Source: Methanobrevibacter sp.
GTDB taxonomy: Archaea > Methanobacteriota > Methanobacteria > Methanobacteriales > Methanobacteriaceae
NCBI GenBank assembly: GCA_031289975.1
Contig: JAITOM010000355.1
Span: forward strand, 1-8,606
DNA: 8,606 bases
Reading direction: 5' to 3'
Below are positions 1-4,851 of this stretch, in pieces. The notes under the pieces are model-generated. The model did not search any database. It worked only from the letters and a program-made list of their open reading frames with translations, and was not told the origin of the DNA. Made by a program: the position numbers and the translations under genes. Each line of letters begins with the position of its first letter. Position 1 is the stretch's first letter.

Positions 1-108
1 ATAGACTGCTTTAGAATTCGAGTAGAAGACTTGTTTGATGGGGTAGGGATGTAAGCTTTGAGGTTTTTTCCGAATTGTTTAGTCCGCTGCTTCCAATCGT
101 TCGCTTGC
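1..108 (+). rRNA. rrl: 23S ribosomal RNA, 3' end (partial)
   Basis: The window opens inside the last domain of a large-subunit rRNA. The recognisable parts are the ATAGACTGC stretch, GGGGTAGGGATGTAAGC, a short loop, then TTTAGTCCGCTGCTTCCAATCG. This corresponds to the domain VI segment that reads roughly GATAG..GGGGTGTAAGC..CGAGG..TTCAGCCCGC..CCAATCG in other archaeal 23S genes. The 5' end lies outside the window. The 3' end is estimated at about 108, where conserved sequence gives way to a T-run; it could be off by about 10 bases. The 5S gene downstream on the same strand confirms a 23S-5S order. Identification rests on remembered family sequence, not an alignment. Confidence 0.88.
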
Positions 109-388
109 ATTTTTTCTGTTTTATTTTTTTGTTGTCTTTATTTTTTTGGCTATTGTTTTATTGGTTTTTTATAGAACTTATTTTGGCTTGATGATTATAT
201 TGAGTATTTTTTTGGTGTTTTGGTTTTGGTGTATTCAGTTTGGGGTGAATTGTGTTTGAATAATTATTCTTTTTTATTTTATAAATAATTAAATAATTTA
301 AATTTAAAAATCATCAATGAAATATTATTAAATGTAAAAAAGTCATGATTTAATTAGATTATAAAATTAATAAAATCATGTTTTTGGT
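109..388 (+). other. 23S-5S rRNA spacer, T/G-rich
   Basis: I see no tRNA or coding frame in this spacer. Positions 111-260 are strongly strand-biased: my count is 91 T, 32 G, 21 A and only 6 C. The last part (about 265-388) switches to ordinary A/T-rich sequence. In archaea the 23S precursor is cut from a long stem formed by its two flanks. A T/G-only 3' flank could pair with an A/C-rich or purine-rich 5' flank through G-U pairs, but that flank is outside this window, so this is inference. Confidence 0.6.
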
Positions 389-509
389 TTTGGCGACCAT
401 GGCGTTAGTGTTCCACCTGGTCTCGTTTCGATCCCAGAAGTTAAGCCTATTCGTGTTTTGGTTTTTGTACTATGGATTTTATCTATGGGAATTCCATTTT
501 GTTGCCAAC
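389..509 (+). rRNA. rrf: 5S ribosomal RNA
   Basis: This is the complete 5S rRNA of the large ribosomal subunit. The hallmark core CCATGGCG...GTTCCACC.GGTCTCGTTTCGATCCCAGAAGTTAAGCC is present at about 397-446. The closing helix pairs TTGGCGAC (390-397) with GTTGCCAA (501-508), with one G-U pair. That gives a molecule of about 119-121 nt, the usual size. The variable arms are AT-rich and G-U-rich compared with other methanogen 5S genes, in keeping with the AT-rich genome. It sits about 280 bp after the 23S gene on the same strand and is followed by oligo-T tracts. A 77-codon open frame over it (378-611) is not a gene. End positions are uncertain by 1-3 bases. Confidence 0.93.
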
Positions 510-510
510 C

Positions 511-584
511 ATTTTTACTATCATATTTTTTATATTTTATTTTTCATTTTATTATTATCTTTTACAATTTTATTATTATCTTTT
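511..584 (+). terminator. Oligo-T terminator zone after 5S rRNA
   Basis: Directly after the 5S closing helix the plus strand runs into repeated T-tracts (ATTTTTAC, ATATTTTTTATATTTTATTTTTC and further TTTT runs) with almost no G. Archaeal RNA polymerase terminates at oligo-T runs without needing a hairpin, so this is the likely end of the rRNA operon. Part of the T-rich sequence is duplicated exactly in tandem (see 546-587). Confidence 0.65.
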
Positions 585-587
585 ACA
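546..587 (+). repeat. Perfect 2 x 21-bp tandem repeat
   Basis: The unit ATTTTATTATTATCTTTTAC plus a final A occurs twice with no mismatch, at 546-566 and 567-587. It lies inside the T-rich terminator zone, so duplication doubles the number of termination-prone T-runs. It may be a replication-slippage product. Confidence 0.9.
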
Positions 588-595
588 TATATTTC
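586..595 (+). promoter_or_regulatory. Candidate TATA box ahead of the 612-923 palindrome
   Basis: CATATATTTC is centred near 590. With the usual archaeal spacing of about 26 nt, transcription would start near 616, exactly where the GGCAATG end of the long palindrome begins. TATA-like strings are common in DNA this AT-rich, so the positional agreement is only suggestive. Confidence 0.25.
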
Positions 596-611
596 ATTGA
601 AAAACTTTTAA

Positions 612-923
612 AAAAGGCAATGTAAAATTAGCATGGATTTTTTGCAATTGAAAATTATGCTAAATTTGATGATATGTATATGATTTAAATTTTTCCTTGA
701 TGAAAACCAAATTTCAGATATTTTGAGTAAAAAGTTAAAAATAATTTATCAGTTGGATTTTTCACAGCTCTAAATATGGCACTGTAAAAAGGGGGATGAA
801 AATTTAAAATCTTGAATTTTGGTTTTTAAGCAGAAAAAATTTAGATCATATACTTGTTATCAAATTTTTAGCATATTTTCTAATTTTTATTTAAAAATTC
901 ATGCTAATTTTATACTGCCATTT
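612..923 (+). repeat. Long imperfect palindrome: MITE-like element or structured RNA
   Basis: The left arm (616-724) and right arm (805-919) are inverted copies, with a central loop of about 80 nt. The outermost helix pairs 616-642 with 893-919: 24 Watson-Crick pairs, 2 G-U and 1 mismatch when read as plus-strand RNA. A second block pairs 668-696 with 833-861: 24 Watson-Crick, 3 G-U and 2 mismatches. Between and inside these the arms remain alignable with small gaps, down to CCAAATTTCAGATATTTT against the complement of TAAAATCTTGAATTTTGG. No open reading frame fills it. It lies between the rRNA terminator and a small secreted-protein gene. It could be a non-autonomous transposon relic with terminal inverted repeats, or a hairpin non-coding RNA. 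I see no clear target-site duplication. Confidence 0.8.
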
Positions 924-953
924 GTGCTATAAAATATTTGGAGAATAATTAAT

Positions 954-1325
954 ATGATTAAAAAACTGACTTTTAGAAAGAAATTAAGAATTGGTCTATT
1001 TTTAAGTATTTTGATTGTTTTATTAAGTGGTCTAACATTAGGATCGGCTATTGGAAATGAAACAATTGAAGTTCGTATGGGAGACCAATTCATTATAGAT
1101 TCGTGGGAACATAGTTTTGAATATGATAGTGATTATATTTCAATGGTTGTTAATGCTAATGGAACTGAAACATTTACACCATTGAAAGTAGGAAACACAA
1201 CAATAAATCATAGATCTTACCCTAAAGGTGGTATTAACACATATAATGTTAGTATTAGAGAATTAACTTTTATGGAATATATTTCAAAGTTGATAGATGA
1301 TTTTTTCAATAACTTAAAAAAATAA
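954..1325 (+). CDS. Small secreted or membrane-anchored protein, possible Ig-like fold
   Basis: I do not recognise this 123-residue protein as a named family. The N-terminus is basic (M-I-K-K...R-K-K-L-R) and is followed by a hydrophobic segment at about residues 12-31, ending in L-G-S-A. It is therefore either a cleaved signal peptide or a single membrane anchor. Residues 35-101 read as alternating beta-strand sequence: N-E-T-I-E-V-R-M-G-D-Q-F, then T-F-T-P-L-K-V-G-N-T-T-I, then I-N-T-Y-N-V-S-I. This resembles bacterial Ig-like or chagasin-like surface domains in rhythm only. Four N-glycosylation sequons (N35, N69, N81, N98) suggest exposure outside the cell. The C-terminus is a short amphipathic helix ending N-N-L-K-K. 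The ATG is preceded by GGAG at 940-943. A TATA-like CTATAAAATATT at 927-938 is close enough to give a leaderless start, which conflicts with that site. Confidence 0.7.
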   Translation: MIKKLTFRKKLRIGLFLSILIVLLSGLTLGSAIGNETIEVRMGDQFIIDSWEHSFEYDSDYISMVVNANGTETFTPLKVGNTTINHRSYPKGGINTYNVSIRELTFMEYISKLIDDFFNNLKK

Positions 1326-1339
1326 TAACTTAAAAAAAT
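1308..1339 (+). repeat. Perfect 2 x 16-bp tandem repeat spanning a stop codon
   Basis: AATAACTTAAAAAAAT occurs twice, at 1308-1323 and 1324-1339. The first copy encodes the last codons (N-N-L-K-K) of the secreted protein and contributes the T of its stop codon; the second copy is untranslated. A slippage duplication at the gene end is the simplest explanation. Confidence 0.85.
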
Positions 1340-1609
1340 AAATAATCATTAACTTGTTTAGAATATTCATTATTTTTTTCTAAATATAGTGATGTAAAAA
1401 TGTTTGTAATTAATCATTTATTTCAAATATCTTAATTTTAAAAATTTCAAATTAATATTAAATTAATTTCTTAAATAATAATTTTTATTTTATTATTTTT
1501 AAAAATAAGAATTATAGTTTTTTTAATTAAAAATTTAATAATTATTCTTCATTTTTAAAAATTTATTACTTAAAAGCATTATTTCATACACTATAGTTTT
1601 AATTTTTTT
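1326..1609. other. Convergent intergenic region
   Basis: This lies between the 3' ends of the plus-strand secreted-protein gene and the minus-strand TIM-barrel gene. It is very AT-rich, with several T-runs on each strand that could end transcription from both sides. It includes a dispersed repeat from about 1383. No coding frame or RNA gene is visible. Confidence 0.5.
1383..1500 (+). repeat. Dispersed AT-rich repeat, copy 1 (direct)
   Basis: The 22-mer GTTTGTAATTAATCATTTAT plus TT at 1402-1423 recurs exactly at 8494-8515. Flanking similarity runs both ways: ATATAGTGATGTAAAAA here against CTATAGTGGAATAAAAA there, and a looser T/A-rich stretch downstream. The outer limit of about 1500 is approximate because the sequence becomes low-complexity. 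Confidence 0.6.
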
Positions 1610-2350
1610 TTAAATAGATTTAATTCTTTTAGAATATTCTTTTATTTCATTTAAATTAAAATGAAGTTTTCCATTCATTATTGCTCTTGCAATTGATATG
1701 CCTGATGCTCCTACAGATAGCATATCCTTAGCAGATTTAATGTCTACAATTGAATTGTTTCCTATGATGAAAATATCAGTATTTTTATTTATTTTTTTAA
1801 TAATTTCTAAATCTCCATAAGAAGTTCCTAATTTCATGCAATCAAGATGTAGGAAGTCAGTATTTAAATCATTGATAATTTTTGAAATATGTATTGTATC
1901 CACACCTTCAACATTAGCTCTTATTTTTACAGAGGTTTTAGATTTAGATTTTTTATTAAGTTCTTTAAGGAATTCTTCAAAATATTCTGGCTTTTTCATC
2001 ATAGATTGACCACAGTTTATATTGGTAAGTTCTTGTTGTCTACAATGAGCATTTAACTCTATTACATCTATATTTTTAATCTTACTAATTTCAATAATTG
2101 GATCAGGTGTTGTTGCTCTTAGATTAACTGAAACTAAGATGTTGAACTCTTTTTTAATGTTGTTTACTTCGTTTTCAATGTGATTTATCACATCTTCTTC
2201 ATCTATTTTAAATTCTTTCCTGTCTCTTTTTAGTATTTCTTCGCATGCTTTTATAGTTTCTTTATCAATGTTGTATCCACCTATTGTAACCATATCAAAT
2301 CCATAAGGAATTAGCTGTTTTACAAATTTTGAATCTGTAATTCCTGCCAT
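1610..2350 (-). CDS. Archaeal dihydrouridine-synthase-like TIM-barrel protein (MJ0144/nifR3-related family)
   Basis: A flavin-type alpha/beta-barrel protein related to tRNA dihydrouridine synthases and dihydroorotate dehydrogenase, in the shorter archaea-only nifR3-related group. Its biochemical role is not established to my knowledge. From the ATG at 2350 it has 246 residues. Visible motifs are M-A-G-I-T-D (1-6), E-L-N-A-H-C (98-103, with Cys103 near the position of the Dus catalytic Cys), V-K-I-R-A-N-V (141-147), I-G-N-N-S-I (196-201) and G-A-S-G-I-S-I-A-R-A (214-223), a typical phosphate or flavin-binding barrel end. The family motif is A-P-M-A-G, and the in-frame upstream codons add I-I-V-V-A-P, so the ATG start probably truncates strand 1. 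The real start is probably an ATT at 2366-2368. It lies downstream of GTP cyclohydrolase III on the same strand. Confidence 0.85.
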   Translation of the reverse strand: MAGITDSKFVKQLIPYGFDMVTIGGYNIDKETIKACEEILKRDRKEFKIDEEDVINHIENEVNNIKKEFNILVSVNLRATTPDPIIEISKIKNIDVIELNAHCRQQELTNINCGQSMMKKPEYFEEFLKELNKKSKSKTSVKIRANVEGVDTIHISKIINDLNTDFLHLDCMKLGTSYGDLEIIKKINKNTDIFIIGNNSIVDIKSAKDMLSVGASGISIARAIMNGKLHFNLNEIKEYSKRIKSI

Positions 2351-2365
2351 TGGTGCAACTACAAT

Positions 2366-2380
2366 AATAGAAAAAACCTC
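2366..2380 (-). promoter_or_regulatory. Shine-Dalgarno GAGGT with ATT as apparent start of the TIM-barrel gene
   Basis: On the minus strand, GAGGT (2376-2380) is followed after 7 nt by ATT (2366-2368), in frame with the TIM-barrel ORF and with no intervening stop; the next in-frame stop upstream is TAA at 2390-2392. The first ATG (2348-2350) is 25 nt from GAGGT, too far for normal initiation. No in-frame ATG, GTG or TTG exists between the stop and 2350. Starting at ATT restores I-I-V-V-A-P ahead of M-A-G-I-T-D, the conserved first barrel strand. Confidence 0.5.
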
Positions 2381-2410
2381 TTTTGATGTTTATTAAATGT
2401 AAACTTTTTA

Positions 2411-2422
2411 AAAATATATTTA
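2411..2422 (-). promoter_or_regulatory. Candidate TATA box for the TIM-barrel gene
   Basis: The minus strand reads TAAATATATTTT here, about 45 nt upstream of the proposed ATT start. That would give a leader of roughly 20-25 nt containing the GAGGT site. It falls just inside the gene-proximal edge of the 21-bp inverted-repeat segment, so the gene may not depend on read-through from GTP cyclohydrolase III. Confidence 0.3.
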
Positions 2423-2423
2423 C

Positions 2424-2560
2424 TTAAGAAACTGGGCAACAATTCCAAAATTAATGAAAAAACCATTGTTTTTTCTATGTTTATGCATGACTACATATAT
2501 GGGACATAACTTTTATATCAATTTATAGCATGAAAAAATAATTGTTGCCCAATTTCTTAA
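2424..2560. repeat. 137-bp segment bounded by 21-bp inverted repeats
   Basis: TTAAGAAACTGGGCAACAAT plus T (2424-2444) and AATTGTTGCCCAATTTCTTA plus A (2540-2560) are inverted copies differing at one base. In minus-strand RNA, the sense of both flanking genes, that difference becomes a U-G pair, so all 21 positions can pair. In plus-strand RNA it is an A-C mismatch. Both ends carry TTAA. The interior holds a perfect 8-bp hairpin, GAAAAAAC-CATT-GTTTTTTC (2456-2475), and TATA-like strings on the minus strand. The right arm overlaps the stop codon of GTP cyclohydrolase III. It may be a small insertion with terminal inverted repeats, or a long-range mRNA stem between two genes. Confidence 0.8.
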
Positions 2561-3333
2561 ATGATTTTTTTGGATGTTTCATCTTCAAGAATGTGAACAA
2601 TTTTATTGTTATTCCCTTCTCGGATTGTTTCTAAACCTAAATCTGATAAATAAGCTGCATCTTCTGCATTATTACTTCTACCAATTCCTGCTTTATGGGA
2701 TATTCCTATTTCTTCCTTTATTTTTTCAATAATATCTATTAATTCTTGGGGTGATAGTCCATTACATGGTGACATGAAGTTATCTCCACCAATAAAGAAT
2801 AATAATGCTCCTTTTTTAATTAATTTTGTCATTAAATAGTGTTGAGCTTTATTTACAATAAAATTGGTATCAAATGCAGGTTCATTGTCTGTTAATGTTT
2901 CTGTTATTCCATTAATATCTATATGTGCTATTTGTATATAGCTATCTTTTTCATCAACAAGGCTATCAATAGCTAAAGTCTCTTTTCTTTCAGCAGATTG
3001 AGCCCCACCTTTTTTTTGTAATGCTTTTGTAGCTAATTTCTGGGCTTTGTAAGGTGTTTCTCCAGTACCCACCCCCATACTTATTGTTATTGGGAATCTA
3101 TTTCTAATTGACCTTTGAATTCTAAAATGATCTTCTCTATTAATTCCATTTGTAATTGCAAGCATATTATCAAATCTTGTAAAGAAAACTAACCCTTTTT
3201 TAGCTGCAAATTGTCTTTGAACATCTGCAAAAAGTTCTGCTTGCAATATTTGAATGTCTGATTCATTACGCGGTTTAGGAGTAACAGTCCAAGGCCCATA
3301 GTTATCAATCTGTATTAAAGTCATCTGTATCAT
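2557..3333 (-). CDS. arfA: GTP cyclohydrolase III
   Basis: This cytoplasmic enzyme converts GTP to the formylaminopyrimidine nucleotide FAPy and two phosphates, the first archaeal step toward riboflavin and deazaflavin Fo (hence F420). The match to the Methanocaldococcus jannaschii MJ0145 family is strong throughout. Motifs are M-I-Q...I-Q-I-D-N-Y-G-P-W-T-V-T-P-K-P-R (1-22), G-L-V-F-F-T-R-F-D-N (47-56), S-I-R-N-R-F-P-I-T-I-S-M (75-86), A-H-I-D-I-N-G-I-T (136-144) and F-F-I-G-G-D-N-F-M-S-P (179-189). Known structure has two tandem palm-like domains; F-D-N and G-G-D-N mark one in each half. The start is supported by the family's M-I-Q beginning and by GGTGA 8 nt upstream. At 258 residues it looks about ten shorter at the C-terminus than MJ0145 as I remember it, ending where the inverted repeat begins. 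Confidence 0.96.
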   Translation of the reverse strand: MIQMTLIQIDNYGPWTVTPKPRNESDIQILQAELFADVQRQFAAKKGLVFFTRFDNMLAITNGINREDHFRIQRSIRNRFPITISMGVGTGETPYKAQKLATKALQKKGGAQSAERKETLAIDSLVDEKDSYIQIAHIDINGITETLTDNEPAFDTNFIVNKAQHYLMTKLIKKGALLFFIGGDNFMSPCNGLSPQELIDIIEKIKEEIGISHKAGIGRSNNAEDAAYLSDLGLETIREGNNNKIVHILEDETSKKII

Positions 3334-3362
3334 TTAATTTCACCAAAATTTAGCCACATTTT

Positions 3363-3418
3363 TCATTAATTAATTATATAATACTACATTTTCATTAATT
3401 GCTATATACTGCCACATT
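3363..3418 (-). promoter_or_regulatory. Duplicated TATA-containing unit, promoter of GTP cyclohydrolase III
   Basis: Two adjacent degenerate direct repeats occur upstream of the gene: 3363-3391 (TCATTAATTAATTATATAAT...CTACATTT) and 3392-3418 (TCATTAATTGCTATATACTG...CCACATT). Each contains a TATA-like core, and a partial third copy of the CCACATTTTT end lies at about 3352-3361. The gene-proximal core (ATTATATA at 3373-3380) would start transcription near 3350, leaving a leader of about 17 nt with the GGTGA site. It could be a duplicated promoter or a set of regulator binding repeats. Confidence 0.45.
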
Positions 3419-3914
3419 ATTTTAAATAATTACCTAAATTTATTAAATTTAATAATTGATTTTTAGTTTATTTTAAACTTAATATTTAATTATTATTAAT
3501 TGTATAAAAAGTTTATTAATATAACTTTTGTTTTTTTATTTAATGTTTTATAAACCATTTTTTAAATTTTCACTTTGAAAGATTTATCCAACATCTTAAA
3601 TTTAATTTAATAGTAAGAACATCAGATCAAGCAAAGAAATTTAGAGTATGAATAATCCTAAGGATATCAAAAAGAAATATAAAACTATTAATGGAATATT
3701 AGAATATTTAGCTTTGAAATGAGATAAATCCTGCTGATAATTCTAAAATGAAGAAAGATTAGGAAATCATATATTTTCTATCTTTTTAAAACGATGCTTT
3801 GAAAAATAAGGAAATATAATGAGAAAAAGTTAGAAACAAACCCACATATCTAAAATTCCACAAAACTTTACACACTTAATTAAGAGATACATTTAAATAT
3901 AATGACTTACTAAT
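3419..3914. other. Intergenic region between divergent GTP cyclohydrolase III and histone genes
   Basis: Most of this is AT-rich with no convincing gene. A 24-codon ATG frame at 3648-3722 (M-N-N-P-K-D-I-K-K-K-Y...) has no ribosome-binding site and stops quickly. The stretch 3590-3860 is richer in G and A than the rest and could be an eroded coding remnant, but no frame holds. Confidence 0.4.
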
Positions 3915-3937
3915 TAACTTTGATAATGGCAAAGTTA
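3915..3937. promoter_or_regulatory. Palindrome upstream of the histone promoter (possible operator)
   Basis: TAACTTTG-ATAATGG-CAAAGTTA is a perfect 8-bp inverted repeat with a 7-nt centre. It ends 17 bp before the best TATA box of the histone gene, a position used by archaeal activators. I do not recognise the motif as a known operator. Confidence 0.4.
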
Positions 3938-3953
3938 TATAATTAATGCTCAT

Positions 3954-3964
3954 TATTATATAAA
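3954..3964 (+). promoter_or_regulatory. Candidate TATA box of the histone gene
   Basis: ATTATATAAAT is centred near 3959, predicting a start near 3985 and a leader of about 20 nt holding GGAGATG. Other TATA-like strings (TTTAAATATA at 3892-3901, TTATATAATT at 3935-3944) are alternatives with longer leaders. Confidence 0.4.
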
Positions 3965-4004
3965 TAAAAAATATTTTATATAAAAAATGTGGAGATGTGA
4001 AATT

Positions 4005-4229
4005 ATGGCAAAAAATGAATTACCAATTGCACCTGTTGCAAGATTACTTAAAAATGCTGGTGCTGAAAGAATAAGTGAAGATGCGAAAGTAGTGTTAGTT
4101 GAAGCATTAGAAAATTATGCTACTGTTGTAGCAGAGAAATCTCTTTCTTATGCAAAACATACTGGTCGTAAAACTGTTAAAGCTGGAGATATTAACTTAG
4201 CTGTTGAATCACAAACATGTAAATGTTAA
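4005..4229 (+). CDS. Archaeal histone (HMf type)
   Basis: A 74-residue DNA-wrapping histone that dimerises and stacks into larger nucleosome-like fibres. The single histone fold runs from E-L-P-I-A-P-V-A-R (5-13) through G-A-E-R-I-S (19-24) to H-T-G-R-K-T-V-K-A-G-D-I-N-L-A-V (52-67). The HMfB DNA contacts R10, R19, K53 and T54 correspond to R13, R22, K56 and T57 here. The dimer-dimer pair H49/D59 corresponds to H52/D62, so tetramer formation should be intact. The start at 4005 gives M-A-K-N-E-L-P-I-A-P and places GGAGATG (3991-3997) just upstream; the longer frame from 3987 would run through that site. The tail is unusual: E-S-Q-T-C-K-C replaces the usual short basic end, adding two cysteines. 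It is flanked by its own promoter and terminator, so it is probably monocistronic. Confidence 0.96.
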   Translation: MAKNELPIAPVARLLKNAGAERISEDAKVVLVEALENYATVVAEKSLSYAKHTGRKTVKAGDINLAVESQTCKC

Positions 4230-4240
4230 TTTATTAATAT

Positions 4241-4266
4241 TTACTTTTTATTTTACTTTTTTTTAT
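4241..4266 (+). terminator. Oligo-T terminator of the histone gene
   Basis: Starting 11 nt after the stop codon come three T-tracts (TTACTTTTTATTTTAC and then eight T). This matches the staggered oligo-T termination sites of archaea and is the strongest T-run cluster downstream of any protein gene in the window. Confidence 0.65.
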
Positions 4267-4811
4267 TGTAGCATTCAAAAGTATAATACAGGCAAAGTAT
4301 AATAATGGGATTATAGTTTAGAACCAAGTTTTGTGTACTTTAAAAATATTTTAATTTTTAAAACTATCTATAGTAATTTTGATAGAGTTCTCAATAAATA
4401 ACTTTTTTAAAAATAAATATTATTAAACTATATTAATTTAAAATTCTTTATATTAATTAAAATAAATTCATATTATTTAAAATTTAAAATTATAGATTTT
4501 TATAAATATATATTTAAAATTAAATAATTTAATGAATAAAATTATCATTCAAAATTTAAGAACTTTTCAGTAAGGACTATAATAAAATTTATATCTAATA
4601 AAATTCATTAATTTATAATTAAATATTTTATTTTAAATATTTTAGTTTATTTATTTTTTAAAAATAATAATTTTAATTTCAAAAAATTGATTTTAAGAAA
4701 AATTTTAAGTTTTTAACTATTATTAGACAAATAAAAAGTGATTATTATTAAATATTTTTTTAATATTATGACTATTATTTGAATTGAAAGTATTATTTAA
4801 ATTGAATATTA
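4267..4811. other. AT-rich intergenic region before purO
   Basis: No gene is visible. It includes a direct repeat AAAGTATAATA (4278-4288 and 4294-4304) and the dispersed repeat 4372-4582. The rest (about 4583-4811) is low-complexity A/T sequence with no frame of useful length. Confidence 0.5.
4372..4582 (+). repeat. Dispersed repeat of about 210 bp, copy 1 (inverted relative to 8201-8409)
   Basis: Three blocks match the reverse complement of the right-hand region: 4395-4442 (45 of 48 identical to the complement of 8322-8369), 4462-4490 (28 of 29) and 4523-4560 (36 of 38). Looser similarity lies between and beyond these, to GGACTATA at 4574-4581. Copy 1 carries about 16 extra bases after the first block. 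The order of blocks is conserved, so this is one element and not scattered AT-rich coincidence. It has no open frame; its nature is unknown. Confidence 0.75.
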
Positions 4812-4821
4812 TTATAAATTA
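4812..4821 (+). promoter_or_regulatory. Candidate TATA box of purO
   Basis: TTATAAATTA is centred near 4816. It predicts a transcript start around 4842, at the GGTG site and about 10 nt before the ATG. The short leader agrees with the chosen ATG at 4852 and argues against the upstream TTG at 4840. Confidence 0.4.
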
Positions 4822-4851
4822 CATGAATAAAGATTTAATTTGGTGTTATTA

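Noticed and set aside
109..388. Possible tRNA in the rRNA spacer
   Set aside because: No T-loop GTTCRA signature or acceptor pairing could be found.
378..611. 77-codon plus-strand open frame with hydrophobic residues
   Set aside because: It covers the 5S rRNA gene and its T-rich terminator; the hydrophobic residues come from T-rich codons.
899..1093. 64-codon minus-strand frame
   Set aside because: It is antisense to the start of the secreted-protein gene and runs into the palindrome arm, with no ribosome site or recognisable protein pattern.
3648..3722. 24-codon ATG frame between GTP cyclohydrolase III and histone
   Set aside because: It has no Shine-Dalgarno site, a stop codon lies immediately upstream and another soon after, and there is no recognisable pattern.
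3987..4004. Six-codon N-terminal extension of the histone (M-W-R-C-E-I)
   Set aside because: The extension would be encoded by the ribosome-binding site itself; family members begin near M-x-E-L-P-I-A-P.
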